Assembly (NCBI GenBank): GCA_037129695.1
Contig: JBAXUL010000004.1
Span: 1 to 64,000, forward strand
Source of the DNA: CAINVV01 sp037129695
GTDB lineage: Bacteria > Bacteroidota > Bacteroidia > Bacteroidales > Prolixibacteraceae
Direction of reading: 5' to 3'
DNA length: 64,000 bases
The position numbers were made by a program, and so were the translations under genes. The notes beneath the pieces were generated by a model. It saw only the letters and a list, made by a program, of their open reading frames with translations, did no database searches and was not told the DNA's origin. Positions 10,169 to 19,248 of this stretch are shown here, in pieces (the stretch's first letter is position 1; every line of letters starts with the position of its first letter).

Positions 10169-10203
10169 AATGACCACTCACTCAAATGATTGGTCATTTT
10201 TAT
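10169..10203 (+). terminator. Hairpin terminator after NagB/PIG-L gene
   Basis: AATGACCA (10169-10176) pairs with TGGTCATT (10191-10198) around a 14-nt loop. A run of T starts inside the right arm. It lies 31 bp after the stop codon and just before the next gene. Confidence 0.6.
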
Positions 10204-10223
10204 AGGTTCCAAAATAAACTTCA

Positions 10224-11948
10224 ATGAGTCTGTTCCTTCGTAAAATATTTCTGACTTTTCTGCTATCTCCCATCCTTATCACGATTGGAAATCCTGCCAA
10301 TCATAGGTTTGGCGAGAATGAAGAAACATTCGAAAAAAATCAGCCTGAACTTAAAAGAACGGAATTCAGGGCAGTTTGGGTAGCAACCATCAACAACATT
10401 GACTGGCCATCCAAACCCAACTTGTCAGTCAGTGATCAAAAAAAGGAATTTTTGCGTTTGCTTGATAGCTTTCAAAAATTCAACCTGAATGTGGTCATTT
10501 TTCAGGTACGGGCTGCCTCTGACGCGTTTTATCAGTCGAAAACTGAACCCTGGTCGCATTTTCTTACAGGAAAACAAGGACGACCACCTGGACCCTATTA
10601 TGACCCGCTCGCCTGGGCCATTGAAATGTGTCACCAGAGGGGCATGGAATTGCATGCCTGGTTTAATCCTTTCCGGGTACGAAATCTGGGGTACTATCCT
10701 CTCGAGCCAAATAGTTTTGCGGCCAAACATCCTCAATATGTAAAGGAATTTGACAAGAAATTATTTCTGGATCCCGGGTATCCCGAAGTCAGGATGCATG
10801 TAGAGGAGGTAATTGCAGAAGTAGCCAGAAATTATGAAGTGGATGCGATTCTACTGGACGATTACTTTTATCCTTATCCGGTAGATGGGAAAAAATTCGG
10901 CGATGAAATGAGTTTTGCCAAATATGGACATGAATTTTACCCCAAACAAATCAAGGCATGGAGAAGGGAAAATATCAACGATTTTATTTCCGCACTGCAT
11001 GATTCATTGAAACAAATCAATCCAAAAATCAAGTTTGGGATTAGTCCATTCGGGATTTGGAGAAACAAATCTGTTGATGCAGACGGCTCTCCAGGTCTCA
11101 AAGGAATTAGTTCATATGATGACTTATTTGCTGACGTTCGAAAATGGCTCAAAGAGGGATGGTTAGACTATGTGATTCCGCAATTGTACTGGGAAAAAGG
11201 AAACCATTTCGGCGACTTCAGTTCCATGGTTCAGTGGTGGAGTGAAAACAGCTATGGAAAACCGATCTACATCGGACAGGCCTTGTACAAATCTACCTCC
11301 GAAAAAAAAGGTTGGGCCCGGCCTGACGAAATCAATGAGCAGATCAACCAACTAAGAACAAATGAGAAAGTCAGGGGATTTGCTTTCTATAGCGCTTCAA
11401 ACATCGGAAAACTGTCTTCAAAACAAGCTATGTCATTATTTAACAATCAATTAAAAGACTTAGCTGCCATTGATGACGACCGTCATTCAAGCATTATTAC
11501 TGGTCCGGTTGCTGTTCAGCTGCCAGGAAAAACAGTCATACCTGTTGAAAGTGAAGAACAAATCAAACAAGATTTCAAGGCATCCCTTGAAGACAATCCG
11601 ATTGCATTCCGAGAATCATGGAACTCTTTGTCCGGAATCATTCCAACTGTCAGACGCATGATCGGTAGCAGGGTGCTGACCTGGAAAGTACAAAATCCCG
11701 ATACCCAAATTTGGATTGCTTTGGTTTCATTCAGGAAGACCAGGGAAAGAAAATACCTTCAAACCGTCGATGGATTTTCAAAAACTACTGATTTTAAAAT
11801 ATCAGATCAAAAATGGAAAGAATTGAAAGGCACTCAACTACTCCTCGTAAGCCGGAATATTCAAAACAAAACTGAAAGTAACTCCGATTTCTTTCTGCTA
11901 AAGAGAAGAAGAATCAAAACTACGGACAATCCCTTTAAGCCAAGGTAA
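10224..11948 (+). CDS. GHL10-family (DUF187) glycoside hydrolase-like protein, exported
   Basis: 574-residue exported protein of the GHL10 / DUF187 family, related to YngK and to DigH, a cell-division glycosidase acting on stripped peptidoglycan strands. An N-terminal hydrophobic stretch (residues 5-22) serves as signal peptide. The TIM-barrel core starts at FRAVWVATINNIDWPSK (48-64) and continues with FQVRAASDAFY, HAWFNPFR, DAILLDDYFYPYP and WLDYVIPQLYWEKG. The part after about residue 420 has a different composition and may be a small beta domain plus a basic tail. Peptidoglycan or another glycan could be the substrate; sequence alone does not decide. ATG start; gene alone on its strand. 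Confidence 0.82.
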   Translation: MSLFLRKIFLTFLLSPILITIGNPANHRFGENEETFEKNQPELKRTEFRAVWVATINNIDWPSKPNLSVSDQKKEFLRLLDSFQKFNLNVVIFQVRAASDAFYQSKTEPWSHFLTGKQGRPPGPYYDPLAWAIEMCHQRGMELHAWFNPFRVRNLGYYPLEPNSFAAKHPQYVKEFDKKLFLDPGYPEVRMHVEEVIAEVARNYEVDAILLDDYFYPYPVDGKKFGDEMSFAKYGHEFYPKQIKAWRRENINDFISALHDSLKQINPKIKFGISPFGIWRNKSVDADGSPGLKGISSYDDLFADVRKWLKEGWLDYVIPQLYWEKGNHFGDFSSMVQWWSENSYGKPIYIGQALYKSTSEKKGWARPDEINEQINQLRTNEKVRGFAFYSASNIGKLSSKQAMSLFNNQLKDLAAIDDDRHSSIITGPVAVQLPGKTVIPVESEEQIKQDFKASLEDNPIAFRESWNSLSGIIPTVRRMIGSRVLTWKVQNPDTQIWIALVSFRKTRERKYLQTVDGFSKTTDFKISDQKWKELKGTQLLLVSRNIQNKTESNSDFFLLKRRRIKTTDNPFKPR

Positions 11949-11957
11949 AAGCTATCA

Positions 11958-11993
11958 CAAAAAAACCGCCCCTGAGATACTCAAGGGCGGTTA
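11958..11993 (-). terminator. Intrinsic terminator of glutamine synthetase gene
   Basis: AACCGCCC (11964-11971) pairs with GGGCGGTT (11985-11992). The stem continues inward with one mismatch (TGAG/CTCA). On the minus strand the hairpin is followed by a run of T (the A run at 11958-11965), giving a good terminator 25 bp after the glutamine synthetase stop. It may also slow readthrough from the GHL10 gene. Confidence 0.8.
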
Positions 11994-12016
11994 ACTTATT
12001 CCAAACAATCAAAAAT

Positions 12017-14206
12017 CTAGCGTGTAAATAATAGTTCGCGGTATTTTGGTAAAGGCCACAATTCATTATCAACGACCAACTCAAGTTTGTCGATATGGTA
12101 ACGGATTTCCTCCAGATATGGTTTTACATTTTGTTCGTAAGCCAAAGCTTTTTCTCTGGAGTGCTCAATGATATTGGCCACCTTGCGGGCGTCAATCATA
12201 TCCCTTGTTTTTAATTTGATATTGGAAATGTGATTGGATATTTCCTTGATCAAGTCTTTGCGTGCTCCTGCCAGTTCATTGAATTCATCATCGGAGAAAA
12301 TCGCTTTCAATCCTTTGACGTTCTCAATCAACATTGTCTGATAGGTGATGGCTGTTGGAACGATATGATTGATTGCCAAATCACCCAAAACACGAGATTC
12401 AATCTGAATTTTCTTGATGTATTTTTCATATTCAACCTCGACGCGAGCTTCCAGCTCTTTTTCGTTGAAGATACCCAACGATTCAAACACTTTTCTTGAG
12501 CCCTTGTTCAGGTAAGCATCCAATGCAAGTGGTACACTCTTGATATTGGTCAAACCACGGCGCTCTGCCTCGATCGCCCATTCTTCGCTATAACCATTAC
12601 CGTCAAAACGAACAGGCTTGCATTCGGTGATATATCTCTTCAATACCTGGAAAATAGCCTCATCCTTCTTGACATTGGATTCAATCAGTTTATCCACATC
12701 TTTTTTGAATTGAATCAACTGGGCAGCAACTACAGAGTTCAGCGCAATCATGGCTGAAGCACAGTTGGCAGAAGAACCCACCGCCCTGAATTCAAACCTG
12801 TTACCAGTAAATGCAAAAGGAGAAGTACGGTTCCGGTCAGTATTGTCCAATAAAATTTCAGGAATGCGACCGATATTCAATTTAAGATCTGTTTTCTCAT
12901 CAGGTGTCATCTTCTTTTCTCCAACCATTTCTTCAATCTGGTCGAGCATAGCGCTTACTTCAGTACCCAGGAAGGTAGAAATGATCGCCGGTGGAGCTTC
13001 ATTGGCTCCCAAACGGTGTGAGTTACTTGCCGAAACAATAGAGGCACGAAGTAAATCCTGATGATCGTAGACTGCCTTGATTGTGTTGACAATAAAAGCA
13101 AGGAACTGGGTGTTGGATTTAGGATTTTTTCCCGGAGAGTATAGATTTACACCGGTATTGGTTGAAAGTGACCAGTTGTTGTGTTTCCCTGAACCATTGA
13201 TGCCTGAAAATGGTTTTTCGTGCAACAGTACCCTGAATCCGTGGTGACGGGCGATCTTATTCATCAGATCCATGATCATTTGGTTATGATCATTGGCCAG
13301 GTTAACCTCTTCAAAAATAGGAGCAAGCTCAAACTGGTTAGGCGCGACCTCATTGTGACGGGTTTTAACCGGAATACCTAATTTATAGGCCTCATTTTCA
13401 AGATCCATCATGAATGAAGCAACCCGCTCAGGAATAGAAGCAAAATAATGGTCTTCCAATTGCTGGTCTTTCGCCGAAGAGTGTCCCATTAAGGTTCGGC
13501 CAGTCAGAACCAGGTCAGGACGTGCAATGAACAAAGCTTCATCAACAAGGAAATATTCCTGTTCCCACCCAAGATTGGCAGTAACCTGTGTAACATTTTT
13601 ATCCCAATACTGACAAACCTCGACAGCTGCCTTGTCAACAGCATTCAGTACTTTCAGCAAAGGTGCCTTATAATCAAGTGCTTCACCTGTATATGCGATG
13701 AAGATAGTAGGAATACAAAGAGTTGTTCCAACAACAAAAGCAGGGGATGAAACATCCCATGCGGTGTAACCCCGGGCTTCAAAAGTGTTTCTAATACCTC
13801 CACTTGGGAAGGAAGATGCATCAGGTTCCTGTTGCGCTAGCAGTTTACCGGGGAAACTCTCCACAACACCGCCAAGTTCAGAATGATCGATAAATGCATC
13901 ATGCTTTTCAGCCGTACCGTCAGTCAAAGGATGAAACCAGTGAGTATAGTGAGTGGCACCGTTTTCAATGGCCCATGTTTTCATGCCAATGGCTACCTGA
14001 TCCGCAATTTTACGGTCGATAGTGGTTCCATTGTCAATTGCATCACAAATACCTTTGAAAGAATCTTTGGAAAGATATTTCTTCATCTTGGGACGGTCAA
14101 AAACCATCATCCCATAATAATCGGATGTCAGATTCTCTTCCCTTTTAACCTCGACAGGTTTGCGGGTCATGAGAATCTCAAGCGCTTTGAATCTAAATGT
14201 TGCCAT
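12017..14206 (-). CDS. glnN: Glutamine synthetase type III
   Basis: Type III glutamine synthetase (GSIII) joins ammonium to glutamate using ATP; it is the main ammonium-assimilating synthetase in many Bacteroidales. The 729-residue length is typical of GSIII and far above the roughly 470 of GSI. Recognisable blocks are THYTHWFHPLTDGTAEKHD near residue 80, the nucleotide-site segment GSGKHNNWS in the middle, HRLGANEAPPAI, and NRTSPFAFTGNRFEFRAVGS. The C-terminal part is helical and family-specific. ATG start. The upstream region carries one copy of an ACCCCC element (14253-14287) that is also found around the PII/Amt genes, so nitrogen control is likely. Confidence 0.95.
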   Translation of the reverse strand: MATFRFKALEILMTRKPVEVKREENLTSDYYGMMVFDRPKMKKYLSKDSFKGICDAIDNGTTIDRKIADQVAIGMKTWAIENGATHYTHWFHPLTDGTAEKHDAFIDHSELGGVVESFPGKLLAQQEPDASSFPSGGIRNTFEARGYTAWDVSSPAFVVGTTLCIPTIFIAYTGEALDYKAPLLKVLNAVDKAAVEVCQYWDKNVTQVTANLGWEQEYFLVDEALFIARPDLVLTGRTLMGHSSAKDQQLEDHYFASIPERVASFMMDLENEAYKLGIPVKTRHNEVAPNQFELAPIFEEVNLANDHNQMIMDLMNKIARHHGFRVLLHEKPFSGINGSGKHNNWSLSTNTGVNLYSPGKNPKSNTQFLAFIVNTIKAVYDHQDLLRASIVSASNSHRLGANEAPPAIISTFLGTEVSAMLDQIEEMVGEKKMTPDEKTDLKLNIGRIPEILLDNTDRNRTSPFAFTGNRFEFRAVGSSANCASAMIALNSVVAAQLIQFKKDVDKLIESNVKKDEAIFQVLKRYITECKPVRFDGNGYSEEWAIEAERRGLTNIKSVPLALDAYLNKGSRKVFESLGIFNEKELEARVEVEYEKYIKKIQIESRVLGDLAINHIVPTAITYQTMLIENVKGLKAIFSDDEFNELAGARKDLIKEISNHISNIKLKTRDMIDARKVANIIEHSREKALAYEQNVKPYLEEIRYHIDKLELVVDNELWPLPKYRELLFTR

Positions 14207-14252
14207 AACTATGATTTAATAAAAATAATAAATTCAAAATTTTCAGCAATAT

Positions 14253-14287
14253 TATATTATTTTTTGTTATACCCCCTAATATTTTAC
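14253..14287 (+). promoter_or_regulatory. Copy A of the shared nitrogen-gene ACCCCC element
   Basis: Read on the plus strand: TATATTATT, a short T-rich gap, TATACCCCCTAA and TATTTTAC. Near-identical elements lie at 23376-23408 and 26498-26530. The C run (14272-14276) is 66-70 bp upstream of the glutamine synthetase ATG, in reverse orientation relative to that gene. The bound factor is unknown. Confidence 0.55.
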
Positions 14288-14396
14288 AAATAAAATAGCA
14301 ATTTCATATATTTTTAACATTAAATCTAACTTTTTTGACGTTTTTGCATACAAAACATATATTTTTTCTGTTTTGTGCGTTTATACAAAAAATAAG

Positions 14397-14421
14397 ACCG
14401 GATGGATATCCGGTTTTATTT
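14397..14421 (-). terminator. Hairpin terminator after dipeptidase gene
   Basis: ACCGGAT (14397-14403) and ATCCGGT (14408-14414) form a 7-bp stem with a 4-nt loop. It is flanked by A-rich sequence on the left and T-rich on the right, so it could work in both directions. It lies about 90 bp after the dipeptidase stop on the minus strand. Confidence 0.55.
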
Positions 14422-14504
14422 TTTGCAATATTGAGACAAATTTTCTATCTCAAAAGGAGATTGTTTCCTTTTCAATCTCTGGTTGCCCCTGAAAATAACC
14501 TATA

Positions 14505-15872
14505 TTAGATATGATCAGTATAGTACTTGTAGAATTGAACTACGCTTCTGATTCCATTGAAGAAATTTTCAAGAAGAAAATTTTCGTTGGGAGAGTGGAT
14601 GGCATCCGATTCAAGGCCAAAACCCATCAGAATTGTTTTTACTTCAAGGACTTTTTCAAAAGTAGAAATGATTGGAATACTGCCACCGCTTCGAACAGGC
14701 ACTGGCTGTTTACCGAATACCGCACCATAGGCTTTTTCAGCAGCCAAATAGGCAGGATGATCAATGGGGCACAGGTAACCCTGACCACCATGATGGACTT
14801 TAACTTTAACGTCGACTGATTTTGGGGCCAGAGACTCAAAGTAGCTCTTGAAAAGTAGGGCAATTTTCTCATGATTCTGGTTAGGAACCAGTCTGGAACT
14901 GATTTTTGCAAACGCCTTAGAGGGCAATATTGTTTTGGAGCCTTCTCCGGTATATCCACCCCAGATCCCGCAAACATCAAATGTCGGCCGGATACCGGTT
15001 CTTTCATTGGTGGAATACCCTTCTTCGCCCTGCAACTCCAAAACACCGATCGCCTCTTTGTATTTGACTTCATCAAACGGATTCCCGGCAATTTTTTTCC
15101 GTTCATCAGAGGATACTTGAATCACATCATCATAAAACCCAGGAATCACGATCCTGTTCTGATCGTCCTTCATCATTGCAATCAATTTGCAAAGTTCATT
15201 GATCGGGTTGGCTACTGCTCCTCCAAAGAGACCAGAATGAAGATCACGGTCAGGGCCTGTTACCTCAACCTCCCAATAAGCCAAACCTCTCAGACCAGTG
15301 GTGATAGAAGGAATATCGGCAGCAATCATACCGGTATCAGAGACGAGAATCACATCGCACTTCAGCATTTCTTTATGATCTTCACAAAAACTGCCCAGAT
15401 TCGGAGAACCTATCTCCTCCTCCCCTTCTATCAGAAATTTCACATTGCACGATAACGTTTTACTTTTGACAAGCCATTCAAATGCCTTGGCATGAATGAA
15501 AGATTGGCCTTTGTCGTCGTTCGCTCCCCTTGCCCAAATCCTTCCATCTCTGATAACAGGTTCGAAAGGATCAGAATGCCATTTATCCAACGGATCGGCT
15601 GGCATTACATCCATATGGGCATAAACCAGAACTGTAGGCTTTGATGCGTCTACAATTTTTTCAGCATAAACAACAGGATGGCCGGGTGTTGGATAGATAT
15701 TTACATGATCGGCTCCTGCCGCAAGCAAAATATTCTTCCAGTACCCGGCCGCCCGCATCATATCAGGTTTGTGCTTTTCCAATGAACTCACTGATGGAAT
15801 CCTGATTAATCCAAACAATTCTTCCAAAAACCTCTCTCCGTTATCTTTCAGGTATATTTCAAGTTCTTCCAT
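14505..15872 (-). CDS. M20-family dipeptidase
   Basis: Cytosolic-type M20/M25/M40 metallopeptidase, 455 residues, expected to hydrolyse dipeptides with two zinc ions. The metal-site motifs are visible: VYAHMDVMP (His86, Asp88), ARGANDDKGQ (bridging Asp at 119-120), EGEEEIGSPN (151-153), VSDTGM, and a late His in SDAIHSPNEN near the C terminus. The dimerisation insert lies between the two catalytic halves. There is no signal peptide. It lies upstream of glutamine synthetase on the same strand but is separated from it by about 300 bp holding a hairpin terminator, so the two are not obviously co-transcribed. Substrate specificity cannot be stated. Confidence 0.9.
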   Translation of the reverse strand: MEELEIYLKDNGERFLEELFGLIRIPSVSSLEKHKPDMMRAAGYWKNILLAAGADHVNIYPTPGHPVVYAEKIVDASKPTVLVYAHMDVMPADPLDKWHSDPFEPVIRDGRIWARGANDDKGQSFIHAKAFEWLVKSKTLSCNVKFLIEGEEEIGSPNLGSFCEDHKEMLKCDVILVSDTGMIAADIPSITTGLRGLAYWEVEVTGPDRDLHSGLFGGAVANPINELCKLIAMMKDDQNRIVIPGFYDDVIQVSSDERKKIAGNPFDEVKYKEAIGVLELQGEEGYSTNERTGIRPTFDVCGIWGGYTGEGSKTILPSKAFAKISSRLVPNQNHEKIALLFKSYFESLAPKSVDVKVKVHHGGQGYLCPIDHPAYLAAEKAYGAVFGKQPVPVRSGGSIPIISTFEKVLEVKTILMGFGLESDAIHSPNENFLLENFFNGIRSVVQFYKYYTDHI

Positions 15873-15950
15873 AGATTTTTACATTTTCACCAAATATAGT
15901 GAATTCGGTAGAAATCGAGTTGAAGTGTTTGCAGGCAATAATTCATCTAT

Positions 15951-16739
15951 TTACCTGACCATCTTTTCAAGCCTTCCAATTTTCGTTTCTCTCAGGTCTC
16001 TTGTCTTAAGACCCTGCTGAACTGCCAGTTGCGTTTTTAAATCCCAACTTCCACCATTGCTTTCCATAAATGCTGCCAATTGAGCGACATCCTTATACAT
16101 ACTAAAGGTAAGATGGGTGCCGTAAGCTTCACTACCGGATGGCAAAATAGTCTGCAATAATCCCCATGAACCTTTTTTTCCTTCCGTCACCATCTGTTGA
16201 TGCCATGGTTTGAAAATTTCGGATTCAACTTTTTCATAACTGTCATCAAGTTGTTTCATGATATCCATCGTAAGCATAGTCCCTATTGTCATTTTAAAAT
16301 CATCGCTGGTCGAGTCAATTTGTCTGAAAAGCACCTGATGGGCCAAATCCCGCGATTTCACCGTTTGGTCCAGCATTGCGGTAATTTCCTTTTCAGTTTT
16401 ATTGGGATAGGCTTTCTTTGCATAGCCGTATACATCCAAAGACTCAATTGCATTCAGCATTTTTTCCAAACTTGCAAAGAGGGTGACGGTCAGATACTGT
16501 GATCCCTGTTCTGTGCCTCCGGGTGCCAATGACCAAAGATCCCATCCCAGAATGGATTTGTCTGCCACACGTTGTTTGTGGATGCCTGACCAAAAATCTT
16601 CAACTTTCAGATAGTCTGAGGCTTGACCTCCTTTTACCTGCATAAATTCAAAAAGCAGATACTGTTGTTTGGAACTGTTTTGTGCATGGATTCCAAAACT
16701 CAACAAAATAACAAAACCAAAAGCCACAAGTGTTTTCAT
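15951..16739 (-). CDS. Exported protein of unknown function
   Basis: 262 residues starting with a clear signal peptide (MKTLVAFGFVILLSFGIHAQ) and then a soluble alpha/beta-looking region. I do not recognise a named family. Two similar-looking segments (YLLFEFMQVKGG and later HLTFSMYKDVAQ, each followed by a helical stretch) hint at a repeated ferredoxin-like fold such as dimeric alpha/beta barrels, but this is only a guess. It lies 78 bp upstream of the dipeptidase on the same strand. A CAAATATA sequence (16768-16775), read TATATTTG on the minus strand, is a fair -7 promoter box about 30 bp before the start. Confidence 0.7.
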   Translation of the reverse strand: MKTLVAFGFVILLSFGIHAQNSSKQQYLLFEFMQVKGGQASDYLKVEDFWSGIHKQRVADKSILGWDLWSLAPGGTEQGSQYLTVTLFASLEKMLNAIESLDVYGYAKKAYPNKTEKEITAMLDQTVKSRDLAHQVLFRQIDSTSDDFKMTIGTMLTMDIMKQLDDSYEKVESEIFKPWHQQMVTEGKKGSWGLLQTILPSGSEAYGTHLTFSMYKDVAQLAAFMESNGGSWDLKTQLAVQQGLKTRDLRETKIGRLEKMVR

Positions 16740-17178
16740 GTTTATGTTTATTTAGTTTAAATAAAATCAAATATAGTAATGAAAACACCTGAATACCAGC
16801 AATATTCAATATTATTTCTTATAAATAACACTTAGTTATACAAGTCAGCAAATACAATGATTGTATCATATCAACAAATCCTTATTTAGAATGATTCTGA
16901 TATAAAAGGCTGGATATTTGCCTTTAATAGTCCTGCCAAGCATCCGAATGATGGATTAATTACAATCCAAAACCCATGTATAGGCAAAACAAGCTCAATG
17001 GAAATTTAACGATTAAGTAAGCATAAGAACCGAACCTTTATTTTTTTAATGCGATCCATTAAAAAAATCATAACCACGGATACTTCACCTTCATCAATTT
17101 TCTTAAATTTATCCGTTTTTTATTGGGGTTCCCTTCACTCTATTGTTCACTAATTTCAAAAAAGATTAATTATTCAAC
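16740..17178. other. Divergent intergenic region, 439 bp
   Basis: AT-rich spacer between the unknown exported protein (minus) and the Gfo/Idh/MocA gene (plus). It holds a TATATTTG box on the minus strand (16768-16775). It also holds a perfect 7-1-7 inverted repeat, ATACAAT G ATTGTAT (16852-16866), that could be a regulator site. I see no gene or RNA in it. Confidence 0.4.
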
Positions 17179-18492
17179 ATGACGAACAGTCGAAGAAATT
17201 TTATCCGAGATGCAGGTTTAACAGCCTCCGGAATCGCTGTCTTACCTAGCGCAATGAGTTCATGCGTGTCGGCCAGCGACAAAGTCGTTGTTGCCCTGAT
17301 TGGTTGCAAGGGAATGGGCTTTAATGACCTTGCCGCTTTCCTGAAACAACCGGGAGTGGTATGTGCAGCTATGTGCGATGTTGATAGCAATATATTAAAC
17401 GAACGGGCCGTGGAAGTTGAGAAATTAACTGGCAAACGTCCCGATTTGTATGAAGATTTCCGCAAAGTAATCGATCGAAAGGATATTGATGCTGTGATTA
17501 TTGGGACACCCGATCACTGGCATTGCCTGCCAATGATCTATGCCTGCCAGGCCGGTAAGGATGTCTATTGCGAAAAACCACTCGGACGAACCATCGAAGA
17601 AATCAACTTGATGGTGAAGGCAGCGCACAAATACAACCGTGTAGTGCAGGTTGGTCAGTGGCAAAGGAGCGATCCTCACTGGAAAGATGCAGTTGAATAT
17701 ATTCACAGTGGTAAATTGGGCCGTGTGCGTTCTGCCAGAGCCTGGTCATATGTTGGCTGGAAAGGGATGATTCCCGTCGAACCGGATTCTGCGGTGCCGG
17801 CTGGTGTGAATTACGACATGTGGCTGGGACCAGCCCCTCTTAAGCCTTTTAATATCAATCGTTTTCACTTTACTTTCAGATGGTTTTGGGATTATGCCGG
17901 AGGACTTATGACCGACTGGGGTGTCCACCTGCTGGATTATGCACTTTACGGAATGAACCAGTATGTTCCGAAATCGGTGATGGCCTCAGGAGGCAAATAT
18001 GCCTTCCCGGGCGATGCCATGCAAACACCTGATACCATGATGGCGATTTATGATTTTGGCGATTTTAATATTGTTTGGGACCATACCATTGGAATCTACG
18101 GTCAGAATTACGGCAGAGGGCACGGAGTGGCTTTTATTGGCGAATATGCCACACTGGTCGTTGACAGGAATGGTTGGGTCGTAATGCCTGAAACCAAAAG
18201 TACTTCGGCTAAAGCAGATTTCGTGCAAGTACCACCCCATCCAAGTACCGGTAAAGGGTTGGACCTGCATGTTAAAAACTTCCTCGATTGCATGAAATCG
18301 AGGGAAAAACCGAATTGTGATATCGAAATCGGTGCTCACATTGCGAGGATTTCATCTCTGGGGAATATTGCCTACCGGCTTGGACGGCAAGTCAATTGGG
18401 ATGGCGACAAACAATGTTTCAAAAATGACCCCGAAGCTGATCAGCTGATGTTGGCCAACTACAGGGCTCCATGGGCTTTACCCAAAATTTAA
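17179..18492 (+). CDS. Tat-exported Gfo/Idh/MocA family oxidoreductase
   Basis: 437-residue NAD(P)-dependent sugar oxidoreductase-like protein. The N terminus TNSRRNFIRDAGLTASG has the twin arginines (5-6) and hydrophobic region of a Tat signal, so the folded protein with cofactor is probably exported. The Rossmann part reads VVVALIGCKGMG with EKPLGRT downstream, the family EKP motif. The C-terminal half carries TDWGVHLLDYALYG. Exported members of this family in Bacteroidota oxidise sugars or glycosides to 3-keto forms. Its convergent neighbour is a DUF1080 protein, a family linked to 3-keto-glycoside cleavage, which supports that role by context. The substrate is unknown. Confidence 0.88.
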   Translation: MTNSRRNFIRDAGLTASGIAVLPSAMSSCVSASDKVVVALIGCKGMGFNDLAAFLKQPGVVCAAMCDVDSNILNERAVEVEKLTGKRPDLYEDFRKVIDRKDIDAVIIGTPDHWHCLPMIYACQAGKDVYCEKPLGRTIEEINLMVKAAHKYNRVVQVGQWQRSDPHWKDAVEYIHSGKLGRVRSARAWSYVGWKGMIPVEPDSAVPAGVNYDMWLGPAPLKPFNINRFHFTFRWFWDYAGGLMTDWGVHLLDYALYGMNQYVPKSVMASGGKYAFPGDAMQTPDTMMAIYDFGDFNIVWDHTIGIYGQNYGRGHGVAFIGEYATLVVDRNGWVVMPETKSTSAKADFVQVPPHPSTGKGLDLHVKNFLDCMKSREKPNCDIEIGAHIARISSLGNIAYRLGRQVNWDGDKQCFKNDPEADQLMLANYRAPWALPKI

Positions 18493-18503
18493 ATGAAAAA
18501 AAT

Positions 18504-18566
18504 CAAAGTTCCCAAAGTTTGTAACAACTATCTGGATGAATTAAAGTTGAAACTTTGGGAACTTTG
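18504..18566 (-). terminator. Long perfect hairpin between convergent genes
   Basis: CAAAGTTCCCAAAGTTT (18504-18520) is a perfect 17-bp inverted match to AAACTTTGGGAACTTTG (18550-18566), with a 29-nt loop. On the minus strand it is followed by a T-rich tract (the A run at 18494-18503), so it ends the DUF1080 transcript. On the plus strand it lacks a T tract but may still stop the oxidoreductase transcript. Confidence 0.65.
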
Positions 18567-18586
18567 AAATAATATACATTTGCTTG

Positions 18587-19177
18587 TTATCTCTTCACCA
18601 CCCGGTAATACAACTCCTTCGCTTCAATCTTCATTCCCGGGTTGTGTCCTTGTATGGCAAAATGACCGTTGGTATACTCTTTGTCATCATAGGTCATCAC
18701 TAGTTTTCCATTGATCCAGAACTGGATGTGTTCACCGACTGCTTTGACATGGTACTCAAACCATTCGTTGTCCTTTGTCAGTAATTCAGTCGCCTTCCCG
18801 GTAGGTTTTCCAGGTTTCCAGAGCCATCCGGTATAAGCATCCTGACTATGGCAAATTTGCGCCTCATAGCCGCGCGGGAATCCGTCGGGATTATCAGAAG
18901 GGACATTGGCACGAAAATACAACCCGCTGTTTCCGCCGCCTGAAACCCTAAACATACCCTTTGCTTCAAAATTGGCACATGAAACATCCGTAAAAATATG
19001 TCCCATACCGCCTTCCCCCACTAAAATAGCATCCTGCACCTTCCATTTTGCCTTTCCGTGAACGGTCCACCCTTTCAGATCTTTACCATTAAACATTGAT
19101 TTCCACTTTTTCGCCTCACTTCTGGCGGCAAAAAGGAGCATGAATACCACTAATACAAGCGCTAATTTTCTTTGCAT
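18587..19177 (-). CDS. DUF1080 (3-keto-disaccharide hydrolase-type) exported protein
   Basis: 196-residue single-domain DUF1080 protein with a concanavalin-like fold, now often named 3-keto-disaccharide hydrolase. The ATG at 19177 starts a proper signal peptide (MQRKLALVLVVFMLLFAARSEA). The in-frame extension to 19249 would add 24 residues with no signal character. Family motifs are SMFNGKDLKGWTVHG, GNSGLYFRAN, GYEAQICHSQ, EWFEYHVKAVG, and IQGHNPGMKIEAKELYYR at the C terminus. It follows an HpcH/HpaI aldolase by 71 bp on the same strand and faces a Tat-exported Gfo/Idh/MocA oxidoreductase. Together these resemble an oxidise-then-cleave sugar route in the periplasm. Confidence 0.85.
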   Translation of the reverse strand: MQRKLALVLVVFMLLFAARSEAKKWKSMFNGKDLKGWTVHGKAKWKVQDAILVGEGGMGHIFTDVSCANFEAKGMFRVSGGGNSGLYFRANVPSDNPDGFPRGYEAQICHSQDAYTGWLWKPGKPTGKATELLTKDNEWFEYHVKAVGEHIQFWINGKLVMTYDDKEYTNGHFAIQGHNPGMKIEAKELYYRVVKR

Positions 19178-19248
19178 GGCATAATAATTATTTGTTGATA
19201 AGAATATCCTTCTGATTGATAGAGAATTACAAAATGATAGAGTCCCCA

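Noticed and set aside
14207..14504. Sigma-54 promoter before glutamine synthetase, expected from proteobacterial nitrogen control
   Set aside because: No GG-N10-GC type pair in a suitable place; the shared ACCCCC element is the better candidate signal.
14871..15455. Long plus-strand open frame (194 codons) opposite the dipeptidase gene
   Set aside because: It is entirely antisense to a well-supported M20 peptidase and shows no signal, domain or start context of its own.
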